Shown here piece after piece: positions 8,110 through 16,246 of a stretch of 64,000 bases of DNA (positions within the stretch are counted from its first letter, which is position 1; each line of letters starts with the position of its first letter). The stretch covers positions 1 through 64,000 of the forward strand of contig NZ_SZZM01000006.1 in the NCBI RefSeq assembly GCF_005281615.1, given 5' to 3'. The DNA is from Rhodoligotrophos defluvii (GTDB taxonomy: Bacteria > Pseudomonadota > Alphaproteobacteria > Rhizobiales > Im1). The position numbers and the translations under genes were made by a program. The notes below the pieces were generated by a model, which saw nothing but the letters and a program-made list of their open reading frames with translations, made no database searches and was not told where the DNA came from.

Positions 8110-8283
8110 AGCCACCAACTCCTCAGGTGAATCGGTCATTTGTCGGAACTCGGAATACGGGTCAGTAATCATTATTTCAACCATAGATTGTATAACCGCC
8201 CAAGTCTGTTAGTTTAGCGTCGTCGCTGACCGGCACCGCACCCATTCAGCGGAATGTCCGGTCGATTTCAGCACCTAACCGGG

Positions 8284-8312
8284 CGGGGAATGACATCTGT
8301 CATCCCCGCTTT
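8284..8312 (+). promoter_or_regulatory. Terminator-like hairpin just before the next start codon
   Basis: GCGGGGAATGACA pairs with TGTCATCCCCGC (one bulged base) around a two-base loop, followed by CTTTT, ending only about 15 bases before the ATG at 8325. It could be a terminator of upstream transcription or a leader attenuator for the following gene. Confidence 0.4.
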
Positions 8313-8324
8313 TCGGAACGGCAG

Positions 8325-8981
8325 ATGATCCGGACCGCTGTTGACATCGATCTCTCGCGCCGAGAGACCATTCAGACAGACAATCTCATCTTCAGGCGAC
8401 CCGAAGTCGGAGACCTGCCGCAGCTTCTCGAATTCGCCAGGGATCCCCTGCTCATAAAGCATTCGATCAGCCGGTCCGATTTTACGCCCTACGGGCTCAA
8501 GCTTTTCATCGGCCAGCTGCCGAATCCTCCGACGCCGATGCTCACCATGTTCGGCGTCTTCTTCAAGGAGGCTCCCGAAGAGCTCTACGGCACCGTCAGC
8601 TATGCGCTGCGGGAGGGCAATACGGTTCCGCGCATGACGCTATGGATCCGCGCCAAATATCGGCGCCGGCGCTTTCTGGCGGAAGTGCCTACGGCCCTTC
8701 TCGATTTCGCCTTCTTGGTACACCGGCTGGATGCGATCCACGCGGATGCCTTTCCCGACCAGAAGATAACGCCTGCCCTGGCGCTCAAATACGGCTTCAA
8801 ATTCATTGGCTATCGCATGGAATTTTCGCCCATGCAGGAGCGGGAAATCGTCCTGTCGGTCATGGAGCTTACGCGGGACGAGTGGCTTGATTACCATCGC
8901 GAGCGCTTCGTGCGCCGCTCGTCAATGGTGCATCCCCTGCCGCAGCGCAGCCTCTCTCCTCACGTGTCTTCCCTCGCATAG
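8325..8981 (+). CDS. Divergent GNAT-like acetyltransferase
   Basis: 218 residues with the overall order of a GNAT fold: an N-terminal 'ETIQTDNLIFRRPEVGDLPQLLEFARDP', a central strand 'LYGTVSYALREGNTVPRMTLWI', and 'TALLDFAFLVHRLDAIHADAFPDQKITPALALKYGFKFIGYRMEF' corresponding to the C-terminal acetyltransferase segment. The usual Q/RxxGxG/A acetyl-CoA loop is degenerate (AKYRRRRFLAEVPTALL), so catalysis is uncertain. No obvious ribosome-binding site precedes the ATG. Its 3' end overlaps the convergent XRE-cupin gene by 22 bases. Confidence 0.65.
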   Translation: MIRTAVDIDLSRRETIQTDNLIFRRPEVGDLPQLLEFARDPLLIKHSISRSDFTPYGLKLFIGQLPNPPTPMLTMFGVFFKEAPEELYGTVSYALREGNTVPRMTLWIRAKYRRRRFLAEVPTALLDFAFLVHRLDAIHADAFPDQKITPALALKYGFKFIGYRMEFSPMQEREIVLSVMELTRDEWLDYHRERFVRRSSMVHPLPQRSLSPHVSSLA

Positions 8982-9592
8982 GAGATGACCGACAGGAATC
9001 GTATCGGCAGGGAAATCATCTCTTCCGGCCCGTGCGGCGCGTCCGCATCGAAGAACAGGCTGTCGCCGGGCAGCAGCCGATAGAGCTGATCGGCGTGCCT
9101 ATAGACCACCTCGCCTTCGAGCATGTAGATGAATTCCATCCCCTCGTGCTGGAACAGAGGAAAGACGTCGGAATCTTTCGTCAGGGTGATGAGATAGGGC
9201 TCGACCACCACCCGACCCGTCACCCCGCCGCTGTGGCCGAGCAGCTGGTACTGGTGACCCGCGCGGGTGCCGCGCCGTTCGATCACGAGCCCCTGCCCTG
9301 CCTTCACGTGCACCGCGTCCCGCCGCTCCTCATAACGCCGGAAGAACGCGGTCACCGGCACGCCCAACGCGGCCGACAAGGTCTGCAGAGTGGTCAGGGA
9401 AGGCGAAGTCAATCCGTTCTCGATCTTGGACAGCATGCCGGGCGACAGCCGCGCCGCATTGGCCAGATCCGCGACGGTCATGCCCAGCTTGGTGCGGAAA
9501 TGGCGCACCTCGCGGCCGATCGCAACCTCCAGAAGATTCGCCCGTGCGCCGCCGATCTGATGGGGGTTCTGGCCGTCTCTTTCTTTCAGCAT
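8960..9592 (-). CDS. XRE-family regulator with cupin sensor domain
   Basis: 210 residues from the ATG at 9592. The N-terminal HTH (about residues 25-75) has 'GMTVADLANAARLSPGMLSKIENGLTSPSLTTLQTLSAALGV'. The C-terminal cupin (about 125-200) has 'GMEFIYMLEGEVVYRHADQLYRLLPGDSLFFDADAPHG'. Such XRE-cupin proteins control amine, polyamine and amino-acid use; PuuR is the best-known example. It is divergent from the membrane-protein/permease operon across about 180 bases, so it is the likely regulator of that operon, with an amine or amino-acid ligand in the cupin. A longer frame upstream has no supporting features. Confidence 0.88.
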   Translation of the reverse strand: MLKERDGQNPHQIGGARANLLEVAIGREVRHFRTKLGMTVADLANAARLSPGMLSKIENGLTSPSLTTLQTLSAALGVPVTAFFRRYEERRDAVHVKAGQGLVIERRGTRAGHQYQLLGHSGGVTGRVVVEPYLITLTKDSDVFPLFQHEGMEFIYMLEGEVVYRHADQLYRLLPGDSLFFDADAPHGPEEMISLPIRFLSVISYAREDT

Positions 9593-9774
9593 GCTTGCCT
9601 TTCCCTGTCGAATCTCTGTCGAACCAGCAGCAAAGTCCTGCTGCAAATAACCTTCGATATGGTGCGTCGCAGCAAACAGGACCAATTGACAGCTCTCGGT
9701 TTCTGTACTCCACTTTCCTAACAAGAAAGAAAATTTCTTCGTCCGCTCAAGCGGTATGTCTAGGGAGAAGACAT
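9593..9774. promoter_or_regulatory. Divergent control region of XRE-cupin gene and permease operon
   Basis: This 182-bp gap must hold both promoters. TTGACA at 9686-9691 is a candidate -35 for the permease operon without a good -10. Two overlapping symmetric motifs follow: CTTTC-N7-GAAAG at 9713-9729 and a near-palindrome AAGAAAATTTCTT around 9727-9739. They are candidate operators for the XRE-cupin protein. Confidence 0.4.
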
Positions 9775-10107
9775 ATGTCTGTAACACCAAAACAGATCGC
9801 CAGCGATGGCGTCTCTGTGCTCAGCCTGGAACAGCGCATCGACAAGATGCACGGCCGCGATCGGCTCGGAGCGCTCACCTTCGTGGTGGCCTTGTGGATC
9901 GTCGTCCTGTTCGTCCTCTATACCATCTGGCCGGCAGTGACCAATGGCACGATCCAGACCATACTTCTGATCGCCGGGGCCGTGGTGCTGCTGTTCAACA
10001 CCGCCGCGATCGTCGCGATGTTGAAGCATTACGTCGAAGACAAGCACTTCATCTACGGACTGGACATCAAGCATCTCGACGCCGCCCGGCGCCGCAAGCA
10101 GATGTGA
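9775..10107 (+). CDS. Small membrane protein 1 of the permease operon
   Basis: 110 residues with two membrane segments (about 37-55, LTFVVALWIVVLFVLYTIW, and about 63-85) flanked by charged ends; the C-terminal 'DIKHLDAARRRKQ' is basic and cytoplasmic by the positive-inside rule. I do not recognise the family. It is the first gene of a tight run (gaps of 7, 9 and 11 bases) leading into the ethanolamine-permease-like gene, so it is probably an accessory of that transporter. The start has a GGGAGAAG ribosome-binding site. Confidence 0.7.
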   Translation: MSVTPKQIASDGVSVLSLEQRIDKMHGRDRLGALTFVVALWIVVLFVLYTIWPAVTNGTIQTILLIAGAVVLLFNTAAIVAMLKHYVEDKHFIYGLDIKHLDAARRRKQM

Positions 10108-10114
10108 GGCGGCC

Positions 10115-10495
10115 ATGGCCAATTACCAACCGCCCAAGCAGAGCCTGATCGGGCAAGTCATGGATGTCGTCATCCTGCTGGTCCTGACCGTCGGAGCCCT
10201 TTACCTGCCGCTGTATCTCGGACTGGCCGGGGCGGCCAAGACGCCTCAGCCGATCGAGAACCCGACCTGGGAAGCCCTGAATCAGAACCCCGGCGAGCAG
10301 GCGCAGTGGGCGCAGCTCGGCTTTACCGATCCGGCTTCGGCCCAGGAAATCATCACCGCCCGATTCGATTACTCGTTCAACTGGCTGGCGCTTCTGGTGA
10401 TGGCCGTGCTCGTCGTCGGCTATTTCATCATGGTGGTGCGCCTGTCCGACCGGGAATATCGCGACGTGATTGCAGAGCGGTTCGGGGACCGCTGA
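10115..10495 (+). CDS. Small membrane protein 2 of the permease operon
   Basis: 126 residues with two membrane segments (about 15-35 and 90-110) and a polar middle region of about 50 residues rich in Gln, Pro and Asn (TPQPIENPTWEALNQNPG) that probably faces the periplasm. No known domain is recognised. It starts seven bases after the preceding gene and ends nine bases before the next, so it is clearly co-transcribed. The topology, two helices around a periplasmic loop, would suit a partner or substrate-capturing subunit for the permease, but that is inference. Confidence 0.7.
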   Translation: MANYQPPKQSLIGQVMDVVILLVLTVGALYLPLYLGLAGAAKTPQPIENPTWEALNQNPGEQAQWAQLGFTDPASAQEIITARFDYSFNWLALLVMAVLVVGYFIMVVRLSDREYRDVIAERFGDR

Positions 10496-10504
10496 GGGGG
10501 CGAC

Positions 10505-10672
10505 ATGGACATCTGGAACCTTCTGGAATACGCGGCCTGGCTGTTGTCGGCTGGCTTCGCCCTGCTGCTCGTTTTCGACATGGTGAAGATCGACAGCACC
10601 TACGACAACGAGCTTCTGACCTCTTCGCGTGAAGGCGAGCTCGAGCTCACCCAGGAACGGCATGAAATCTGA
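10505..10672 (+). CDS. 55-residue single-helix membrane protein
   Basis: A short gene starting MDIWNLLEYAAWLLSAGF with one membrane helix (about residues 4-25) and an acidic C-terminal tail (NELLTSSREGELELTQERHE). It is preceded by GAGGGGG and lies 11 bases before the permease, so it is very likely translated. Single-helix micro-proteins in transporter operons often stabilise or regulate the main permease; that role is inferred from position only. Confidence 0.65.
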   Translation: MDIWNLLEYAAWLLSAGFALLLVFDMVKIDSTYDNELLTSSREGELELTQERHEI

Positions 10673-10683
10673 GGGGAAGCACC

Positions 10684-12081
10684 ATGGTTGATCAGACAGC
10701 TGCCCCGGGAACGGGCGAAAGGCTGAGCCTGCTGCGCGTGCTGGGGCCCGCCCATGTGTGGGCGCTCGGCGTGGGCATCGTCCTCGTCGGCGAATATATG
10801 GGCTGGAACTTTTCCGTGGGCAAAGGCGGCATGATTGCCGGCCTGGTTGCCTGCTGGGTGGCCGGCATTCTCTACACCTGCGTGGCCATGATCGATTCCG
10901 AGGTGACCTCCACGGTCGCGTCGGCCGGCGGGCAATACGCGCAGGCCAAGCATATCGTTGGCCCGCTGATGGCCTTCAATGTTGGCCTGTTCCTGGTCAT
11001 GGCCTATACCATGCTCGAATCGGCGAACGCGATCACGGTGGGCTTCCTGCTCGACACGGTCGCCAATATGAGCGGGCATGAGGGGCTCGACCAGCGGCCG
11101 TTCATCATTCTCGCCATCCTGTTCCTGGCCTGGCTCAATTACCGGGGCGTGCTGGCGACGTTGACCTTCAACTTCGTCATCACCGCCATCGCCTTCCTGG
11201 CCATCATCGTGCTGTTCCTGGCGGTGCAGTTCGGCTTCTCCGCAACGCCGCTCGACTATACCGCCATCACAGAGGAGCCCCTGCCCTACGGCTGGGTCGG
11301 CATTCTTGCCGCTCTCCACTTCGGGCTGTGGTACTATCTGGGCATCGAAGGCACTTGCCAGGCGGCGGAAGAGGTCCGCTCGCCGGCGCGGTCGCTGCCG
11401 CTGGGCACCATGAGCGGCATCATCACCCTGCTCATCGCCGCAACCCTCACCTGGTATGTGTGCTCCGGCCTGCTGCCCTGGGAATATCTCGGCCAGGCCG
11501 GCACGCCGCTGTTCGATGCCGCCCGGGTCACGGGCAGCTTCGGCCTGATGGTGCTGCTGTTTATCGGCACCATCTTCTCGACGCTGGCCTCGGCCAATGG
11601 GTGCATCAACGACAGCTCGCGGGCCTGGTTCTCCATGGGCCGCGACCGGTACCTGCCGGCGTGGTTCGGTGCGGTGCATCCACGCTACCGCACCCCTTAT
11701 CGCGCCATCGTTTTCCTGGTGCCGATCGCATTAATCTTCGCATTGGGGGCGCCGCTCGACCAGGTGGTGACGTTCTCGATCCTGTCCGGCCTGCTCGGCT
11801 ACACGTTCATGTCGTTCAACATGATCATGTTCCGCCGGAAATGGCCGCTCGGGTCGATCCAGCGGGGCTATGTGCACCCGTTCCACCCGATCCCGGCCAT
11901 CGTGCTCCTGGTCCTGTGCGCCACCACCTATGTGGCGGTATTCCTCGGCTACGGAACCCAGCTCATTGCGATGCTGCTGTTCTACATCGTCGCATCGCTG
12001 TGGTTCCACTTCTGGCGCTACCGCTTCGTCAAGCGCGGCGACCAGTTCACCATGCCTTGGCCGCGGCCGCAGGGCTATTGA
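10684..12081 (+). CDS. APC-superfamily permease, ethanolamine-permease-like
   Basis: 465 residues and about 12 membrane segments. The start 'HVWALGVGIVLVGEYMGWNF' and 'ASAGGQYAQAKHIVGP' correspond to the conserved helix-1 and helix-2/3 motifs of the ethanolamine permease branch of the APC family, and 'LWYYLGIEGTCQAAEEVRSPAR' to helix 6. It likely imports an amine or amino acid across the inner membrane. Three small membrane proteins precede it closely, and glxBCD-glnT follow downstream, suggesting an amine that is gamma-glutamylated after uptake. Substrate identity (ethanolamine, methylamine or other) is not determined. Confidence 0.82.
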   Translation: MVDQTAAPGTGERLSLLRVLGPAHVWALGVGIVLVGEYMGWNFSVGKGGMIAGLVACWVAGILYTCVAMIDSEVTSTVASAGGQYAQAKHIVGPLMAFNVGLFLVMAYTMLESANAITVGFLLDTVANMSGHEGLDQRPFIILAILFLAWLNYRGVLATLTFNFVITAIAFLAIIVLFLAVQFGFSATPLDYTAITEEPLPYGWVGILAALHFGLWYYLGIEGTCQAAEEVRSPARSLPLGTMSGIITLLIAATLTWYVCSGLLPWEYLGQAGTPLFDAARVTGSFGLMVLLFIGTIFSTLASANGCINDSSRAWFSMGRDRYLPAWFGAVHPRYRTPYRAIVFLVPIALIFALGAPLDQVVTFSILSGLLGYTFMSFNMIMFRRKWPLGSIQRGYVHPFHPIPAIVLLVLCATTYVAVFLGYGTQLIAMLLFYIVASLWFHFWRYRFVKRGDQFTMPWPRPQGY

Positions 12082-12092
12082 CGTAACCTGGT

Positions 12093-12120
12093 GGGCGTCT
12101 CCCCTGGCCGGGAGACGCCC
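12093..12120 (+). terminator. Hairpin after the permease gene
   Basis: GGGCGTCTCCC (12093-12103) pairs perfectly with GGGAGACGCCC (12110-12120) around a six-base loop, 12 bases after the permease stop. There is no long T-run, so it may be a weak terminator or partial read-through point before the next gene. Confidence 0.5.
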
Positions 12121-12142
12121 GTCCCAATGCGTTCCGTATGTG

Positions 12143-12832
12143 ATGTTTGCAACCATCGCGCTTCTCACCTTCGCCATTGCCGGCGCCACCGGTCTTGCCG
12201 CCATGGCGGTGCGCGAGCAGCGGCGGGCGATGGCCGCGCGGGCGCGGTTGCTGGATGATGCGGCGCAGGTGATTGCCTTCCCGCGTATTCACACGGGGCC
12301 TGACGGCTTTCCATTCGCCACCGGCTGCCTCGGCGACGGCCGGGCCGTGAAGATCGCGCTCATCAGCGACACGCTGGTGACCCGCAGATTGCCGCAGCTG
12401 TGGCTGTCGGTCACAGTGGCAGCCGCTGCCGGCGAGACCTATCCCACCTTCGGGGTGCTGGCGCGGGCGACGGGCCATGAGTTCTTCACCTGCGTTCACG
12501 ACCTCCCCATGCGGTTCGAGCCACCGCCACCGCTCGATGCGGCGCTGCTGGTGCGCGGAGCCGCCAGCGCCCAGGACGATCTGTCCAGGGTCGCACCGGC
12601 GCTTGCCGGCATCTTCGCCGACCCGAAGGTCAAGGAAGTGGCGGCCTCGCCCGTGGGTATCCGGGTCATCCGCCAAGCCGCCCAAGGGGAGCGCGCCGCC
12701 CATATAGGCTTGCGCCAGGCCCGCTATGGCCTAGACCGGGTTTCCCCGGACTTGGTGCACCAGTCGCTGGCCGCGATCGACACTCTGTCGGCCTCGTTCG
12801 AGGCGCGTTCGCCGCTGAAGCTTTCCGCCTGA
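12143..12832 (+). CDS. Hypothetical protein with N-terminal membrane anchor
   Basis: 229 residues from the ATG at 12143 (a GTG one codon earlier is also possible). One N-terminal membrane segment (MFATIALLTFAIAGATGLAAMAV) is followed by a soluble domain of about 200 residues with no motif I recognise; 'RATGHEFFTCVHDLPMRFEPPPPLDAALLVRG' looks structured rather than low complexity. Its stop codon overlaps the next start (12832), so the two are coupled. Its position between permease and glutamine amidotransferase hints at a shared function. Confidence 0.6.
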   Translation: MFATIALLTFAIAGATGLAAMAVREQRRAMAARARLLDDAAQVIAFPRIHTGPDGFPFATGCLGDGRAVKIALISDTLVTRRLPQLWLSVTVAAAAGETYPTFGVLARATGHEFFTCVHDLPMRFEPPPPLDAALLVRGAASAQDDLSRVAPALAGIFADPKVKEVAASPVGIRVIRQAAQGERAAHIGLRQARYGLDRVSPDLVHQSLAAIDTLSASFEARSPLKLSA

Positions 12833-13101
12833 TGCGCAAGCCGCTCAACCCGTATTTCGTGCTGCTACTGGCGATCATCCTGCCGGGCGTAGGGCATGTG
12901 GCGATCGGCGAAGCCCGGCGCGGCCTGGTATTCGCGTTCTTCACGCTGTTCTTCGGCGTGCTGACTTACCTGTTCTCGACGCCCGACCAGTCGTTCATCG
13001 CCCGCCACGCAGGTGGCATCTTCATCTGGGCGCTATCCATCCCCGATGCCTATCGACGGGCGCGCATGGCCTATGCGCTCGCTGAACGGGAGCGCTCGTA
13101 A
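12832..13101 (+). CDS. Small two-helix membrane protein
   Basis: 89 residues: 'YFVLLLAIILPGVGHVAIGEARRGLVFAFFTLFFGVLTYLF' holds two closely spaced hydrophobic segments with a Gly-rich turn, and a third weaker one follows (GGIFIWALSIPDAYRRARMA). The 'PGVGHVAIGEARRGLVF' pattern resembles the TM2/'PG.G..Y.G...G' motif of small membrane proteins of unknown function. It overlaps the preceding stop by one base. No function can be assigned. Confidence 0.6.
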   Translation: MRKPLNPYFVLLLAIILPGVGHVAIGEARRGLVFAFFTLFFGVLTYLFSTPDQSFIARHAGGIFIWALSIPDAYRRARMAYALAERERS

Positions 13102-13196
13102 TTCACCATGGGAAACATTATTTCTTCTGAGTTGAGTTGGCGCACCCGGCCTGCTAGTGTGCCGCCACGGATTTTCGATGTTGAGGAGGTGATGCC

Positions 13197-14090
13197 ATGT
13201 GCGGCATCGTCGGCTTGTTTTTGAAGGACAGGAGCTTGGAGCCCAGACTCGGCGCGATGATGGCGCCGATGCTGGCCAGCATGAGCGATCGCGGCCCGGA
13301 CAGCGCCGGCTTCGCCGTATATGGCGAGGAGACCGGCGCGGCAAAGATCACCCTGCAGTCCGCCAATCCGCGGAAGGATTTCGCGGGCCTCAAAGGGACG
13401 CTTGCCGAAGCGATCGGGGCGCCGATCGAGGTGACGGTGCGGGAGACGCACGCGGTGGTCGAGGTGCCTGCCGACAAGGCGACTGCTGCGCGCGAGGCGC
13501 TGGCGGCGATCAACCCGGCGCTGCGCATCATGAGCACGGGCGCGGCCATCGAGATCTATAAGGAGGTGGGGCTGCCCGGTGATGTCGCCCGGCGCTTCGG
13601 CCTCGATGCCATGGCCGGAAGCCATGGCATCGGGCATACCCGCATGGCGACGGAGTCGGCGGTCACCACGCTTGGCGCGCACCCGTTCTCCACGGGTCCC
13701 GACCAGTGCCTGGTGCACAACGGCTCGCTCTCCAATCACAACAACCTGCGCCGCCAGCTCAGGCATGACGGCCTGGAGTTCGCCACCGAGAACGACACGG
13801 AGGTTGCCGCGGCCTATCTCACCTGGCGGATGGCGCAGGGGCTCGATCTCGGCCAGGCGCTGGAGCAGAGCCTGAAGGATCTCGACGGCTTCTACACCTT
13901 CGTGGTCGGCACCAAGGACGGTTTCGGCGTGCTGCGCGACCCGATTGCCTGCAAACCGGCGGTTCTCGCCGAGACCGACCAGTATGTTGCGTTCGGCTCG
14001 GAGTTCCGGGCGCTGGTCGACCTGCCCGGCATCGAAAAGGCCAAGGTCTGGGAGCCCGAGCCTGCAACCGTCTATTTCTGGAAGCACTGA
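13197..14090 (+). CDS. glxB: Class II glutamine amidotransferase (GlxB / MgsA family)
   Basis: 297 residues beginning MCGIVGLF, so after Met removal Cys becomes the N-terminal nucleophile of an Ntn glutaminase. 'HGIGHTRMATESAVTTLGAHPF' and 'CLVHNGSLSNHNNLRR' are the substrate-binding motifs of the glutamate-synthase/GlmS/PurF-type glutaminase. In this gene family the glutaminase is a separate subunit acting with GlxC and GlxD. Those three correspond to N-methylglutamate synthase subunits MgsA, B and C in methylamine users. GAGGAG precedes the ATG at ideal spacing. The gap to the next gene is three bases. Confidence 0.85.
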   Translation: MCGIVGLFLKDRSLEPRLGAMMAPMLASMSDRGPDSAGFAVYGEETGAAKITLQSANPRKDFAGLKGTLAEAIGAPIEVTVRETHAVVEVPADKATAAREALAAINPALRIMSTGAAIEIYKEVGLPGDVARRFGLDAMAGSHGIGHTRMATESAVTTLGAHPFSTGPDQCLVHNGSLSNHNNLRRQLRHDGLEFATENDTEVAAAYLTWRMAQGLDLGQALEQSLKDLDGFYTFVVGTKDGFGVLRDPIACKPAVLAETDQYVAFGSEFRALVDLPGIEKAKVWEPEPATVYFWKH

Positions 14091-14093
14091 TCC

Positions 14094-14780
14094 ATGGTGA
14101 CCATCAATCTCGCCGAGACTTCGCTGCGCGAGCTCAACCAGCAGCTCCATCGGATCGACCCTGGCGCCAACGATCGGGATTTCATCGTTCTGAATCCACG
14201 GGGCGCCCACGCGGTGGCGGTGGGGGTAGATGCCCCCGTCAATATCGAGATCAAGGGCAGCGTGGGCTATTACTGCGCCGGCATGAACAAGCAGGCCAGC
14301 ATCGTGGTGGATGGCAGCGCCGGTCCCGGCGTCGCGGAGAACATGATGTCAGGCAGAGTGCTGGTGCGGGGCGATGCCAGCCAGTATGCCGGGGCCACCG
14401 GGCGCGGCGGCCTGTTGGTGATCGAAGGCAATGCCTCGTCCCGCTGCGGCATCTCGATGAAGGGCATCGACATCGTGGTGAAGGGCAATATTGGCCACAT
14501 GTCGGCCTTCATGGCGCAATCGGGCAGCCTTGTGGTGCTCGGCGATGCTGGCGATGCGCTGGGTGATTCGATCTACGAGGCCAAGCTGTTCGTGCGCGGC
14601 TCGGTGAAAAGCCTCGGGGCGGACTGCGTCGAGAAGGAGATGCGGCCGGAGCACGTGGAGCTGTTGAGCGGCCTGTTGGCCCGGGCCGGCATCAGCGATA
14701 TCAGGCCACAAGAGTTCCGGCGCTACGGTTCGGCGCGCACCCTGTATAATTTCAACATCGACAACGCTGACGCTTACTGA
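14094..14780 (+). CDS. glxC: GXGXG-domain subunit (GlxC / MgsB family)
   Basis: 228 residues of right-handed beta-helix type with repeated short strands and glycines (VGYYCAGMNKQASIVVDGSAGPGVAENM, 'GDASQYAGATGRGGLLVIEG', 'GNIGHMSAFMAQSGSLVVLGDAGDALGDSIYEAKLFV'). This is the C-terminal domain of the glutamate synthase large subunit made as a separate protein. It structurally links the glutaminase and FMN subunits. Same strand and tight spacing with glxB and glxD support one complex. Confidence 0.85.
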   Translation: MVTINLAETSLRELNQQLHRIDPGANDRDFIVLNPRGAHAVAVGVDAPVNIEIKGSVGYYCAGMNKQASIVVDGSAGPGVAENMMSGRVLVRGDASQYAGATGRGGLLVIEGNASSRCGISMKGIDIVVKGNIGHMSAFMAQSGSLVVLGDAGDALGDSIYEAKLFVRGSVKSLGADCVEKEMRPEHVELLSGLLARAGISDIRPQEFRRYGSARTLYNFNIDNADAY

Positions 14781-14791
14781 GCGGGACACCA

Positions 14792-16120
14792 ATGACCTAT
14801 CATAATCCGCCCACCACACCCCGCAAGTCGGCGACTTTCGACGACTACACCCTTTCGGAAATCAGGCGTGCCGCCGTCACCGGCATCTACGACATCCGCG
14901 GTGCCGGCGCGAAGCGCAAGCTGCCGCATTTCGACGACCTCCTGTTTCTCGGCGCCTCGATTTCGCGCTACCCGCTCGAAGGCTACCGCGAACGCTGCGC
15001 GACAGACGTGGTGCTCGGCACCCGATATGCCAAGAAGCCGATCGAGCTCAAGATTCCGATCACCATTGCCGGCATGAGCTTCGGCTCGCTCTCGGCTCAG
15101 GCCAAGGAGGCGCTGGGTCGGGGGGCAACGCTCGCCGGCACCTCCACCACCACGGGCGACGGGGGCATGACGCAGGAAGAGCGCGGCCATTCGGAGAAGC
15201 TGGTCTACCAGTACCTGCCGTCGCGCTATGGCATGAACCCGGACGACCTCAGGCGCGCCGATGCGATCGAGATCGTGGTCGGCCAGGGCGCCAAGCCCGG
15301 CGGCGGCGGCATGCTGCTCGGCCAGAAGATCTCCGACCGCGTCGCCGAGATGCGCACGCTGCCCAAAGGCATCGACCAACGCTCGGCCTGCCGCCATCCG
15401 GATTGGACGGGACCGGATGATCTCGAGATCAAGATCCTCGAGATCCGCGAGATCACCGATTGGGAAAAGCCGATCTATGTGAAGGTGGGCGGCGCCCGCC
15501 CCTATTACGACGTGGCGCTGGCGGTGAAGGCCGGGGCCGACGTGGTGGTGGTGGACGGCATGCAGGGCGGCACGGCGGCAACCCAAGAAGTATTCATCGA
15601 GAATGTTGGCCAGCCGACGCTGGCCTGCATCAGGCCGGCCGTGCAGGCGCTGCAGGATCTCGATATGCACCGCAAGGTGCAGCTGATCGTTTCGGGCGGC
15701 ATCCGGTCCGGTGCGGACGTCGCCAAGGCGCTGGCCCTGGGCGCCGATGCGGTGTCGATCGGCACGGCGGCGCTGGTGGCGATCGGTGACAACGACCCGA
15801 TGTGGGAGGAAGAGTATCGCAAGCTCAACACCACCGCGGGCGCCTATGACGACTGGCACGAGGGGCGCGATCCTGCCGGCATCACCACGCAGGATCCGGA
15901 GCTTGCGGCACGGCTCGACCCGATCCGCGCCGGGCGGCGTCTGGCCAATTATCTCAAGGTGATGACGCTGGAGGCACAGACCATCGCGCGTGCCTGCGGC
16001 AAAAACCATCTACACAATCTGGAGCCGGAGGATCTCTGCGCGCTGACGATCGAGGCGGCGGCCATGGCGCGGGTCCCGTTGGCGGGGACCAACTGGATAC
16101 CCGGTCAGACGCCGCTCTGA
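14792..16120 (+). CDS. glxD: FMN-binding glutamate synthase-like subunit (GlxD / MgsC family)
   Basis: 442 residues forming the FMN barrel of glutamate synthase: 'ITIAGMSFGSLSAQAKEALGRGATLAGTSTTTGDGGM', 'VGQGAKPGGGGMLLGQKIS', 'VKVGGARPYYDVALAVKAGADVVVVDGMQGGT' and 'VSGGIRSGADVAKALALGADAVSIGTA' are the conserved phosphate and FMN/2-oxoglutarate motifs. A Cys cluster for an iron-sulfur centre of the full glutamate synthase is only hinted at near 'ARACGKNHLHNLEPEDLCAL'. The enzyme would transfer ammonia or an amine to 2-oxoglutarate together with GlxB and GlxC. Confidence 0.87.
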   Translation: MTYHNPPTTPRKSATFDDYTLSEIRRAAVTGIYDIRGAGAKRKLPHFDDLLFLGASISRYPLEGYRERCATDVVLGTRYAKKPIELKIPITIAGMSFGSLSAQAKEALGRGATLAGTSTTTGDGGMTQEERGHSEKLVYQYLPSRYGMNPDDLRRADAIEIVVGQGAKPGGGGMLLGQKISDRVAEMRTLPKGIDQRSACRHPDWTGPDDLEIKILEIREITDWEKPIYVKVGGARPYYDVALAVKAGADVVVVDGMQGGTAATQEVFIENVGQPTLACIRPAVQALQDLDMHRKVQLIVSGGIRSGADVAKALALGADAVSIGTAALVAIGDNDPMWEEEYRKLNTTAGAYDDWHEGRDPAGITTQDPELAARLDPIRAGRRLANYLKVMTLEAQTIARACGKNHLHNLEPEDLCALTIEAAAMARVPLAGTNWIPGQTPL

Positions 16121-16246
16121 CCTTGCTGTTTAGCCGCCGCGGCGCTGTTTGCGGCGGCTTTAACGTTGACAAGGCCGTTGGCTTAGCCTTGCCTCGCATG
16201 AGGGTGGCGGCCGCTGGCCGAGCAGTGTTCAAGGGGTGGGAGTGAC

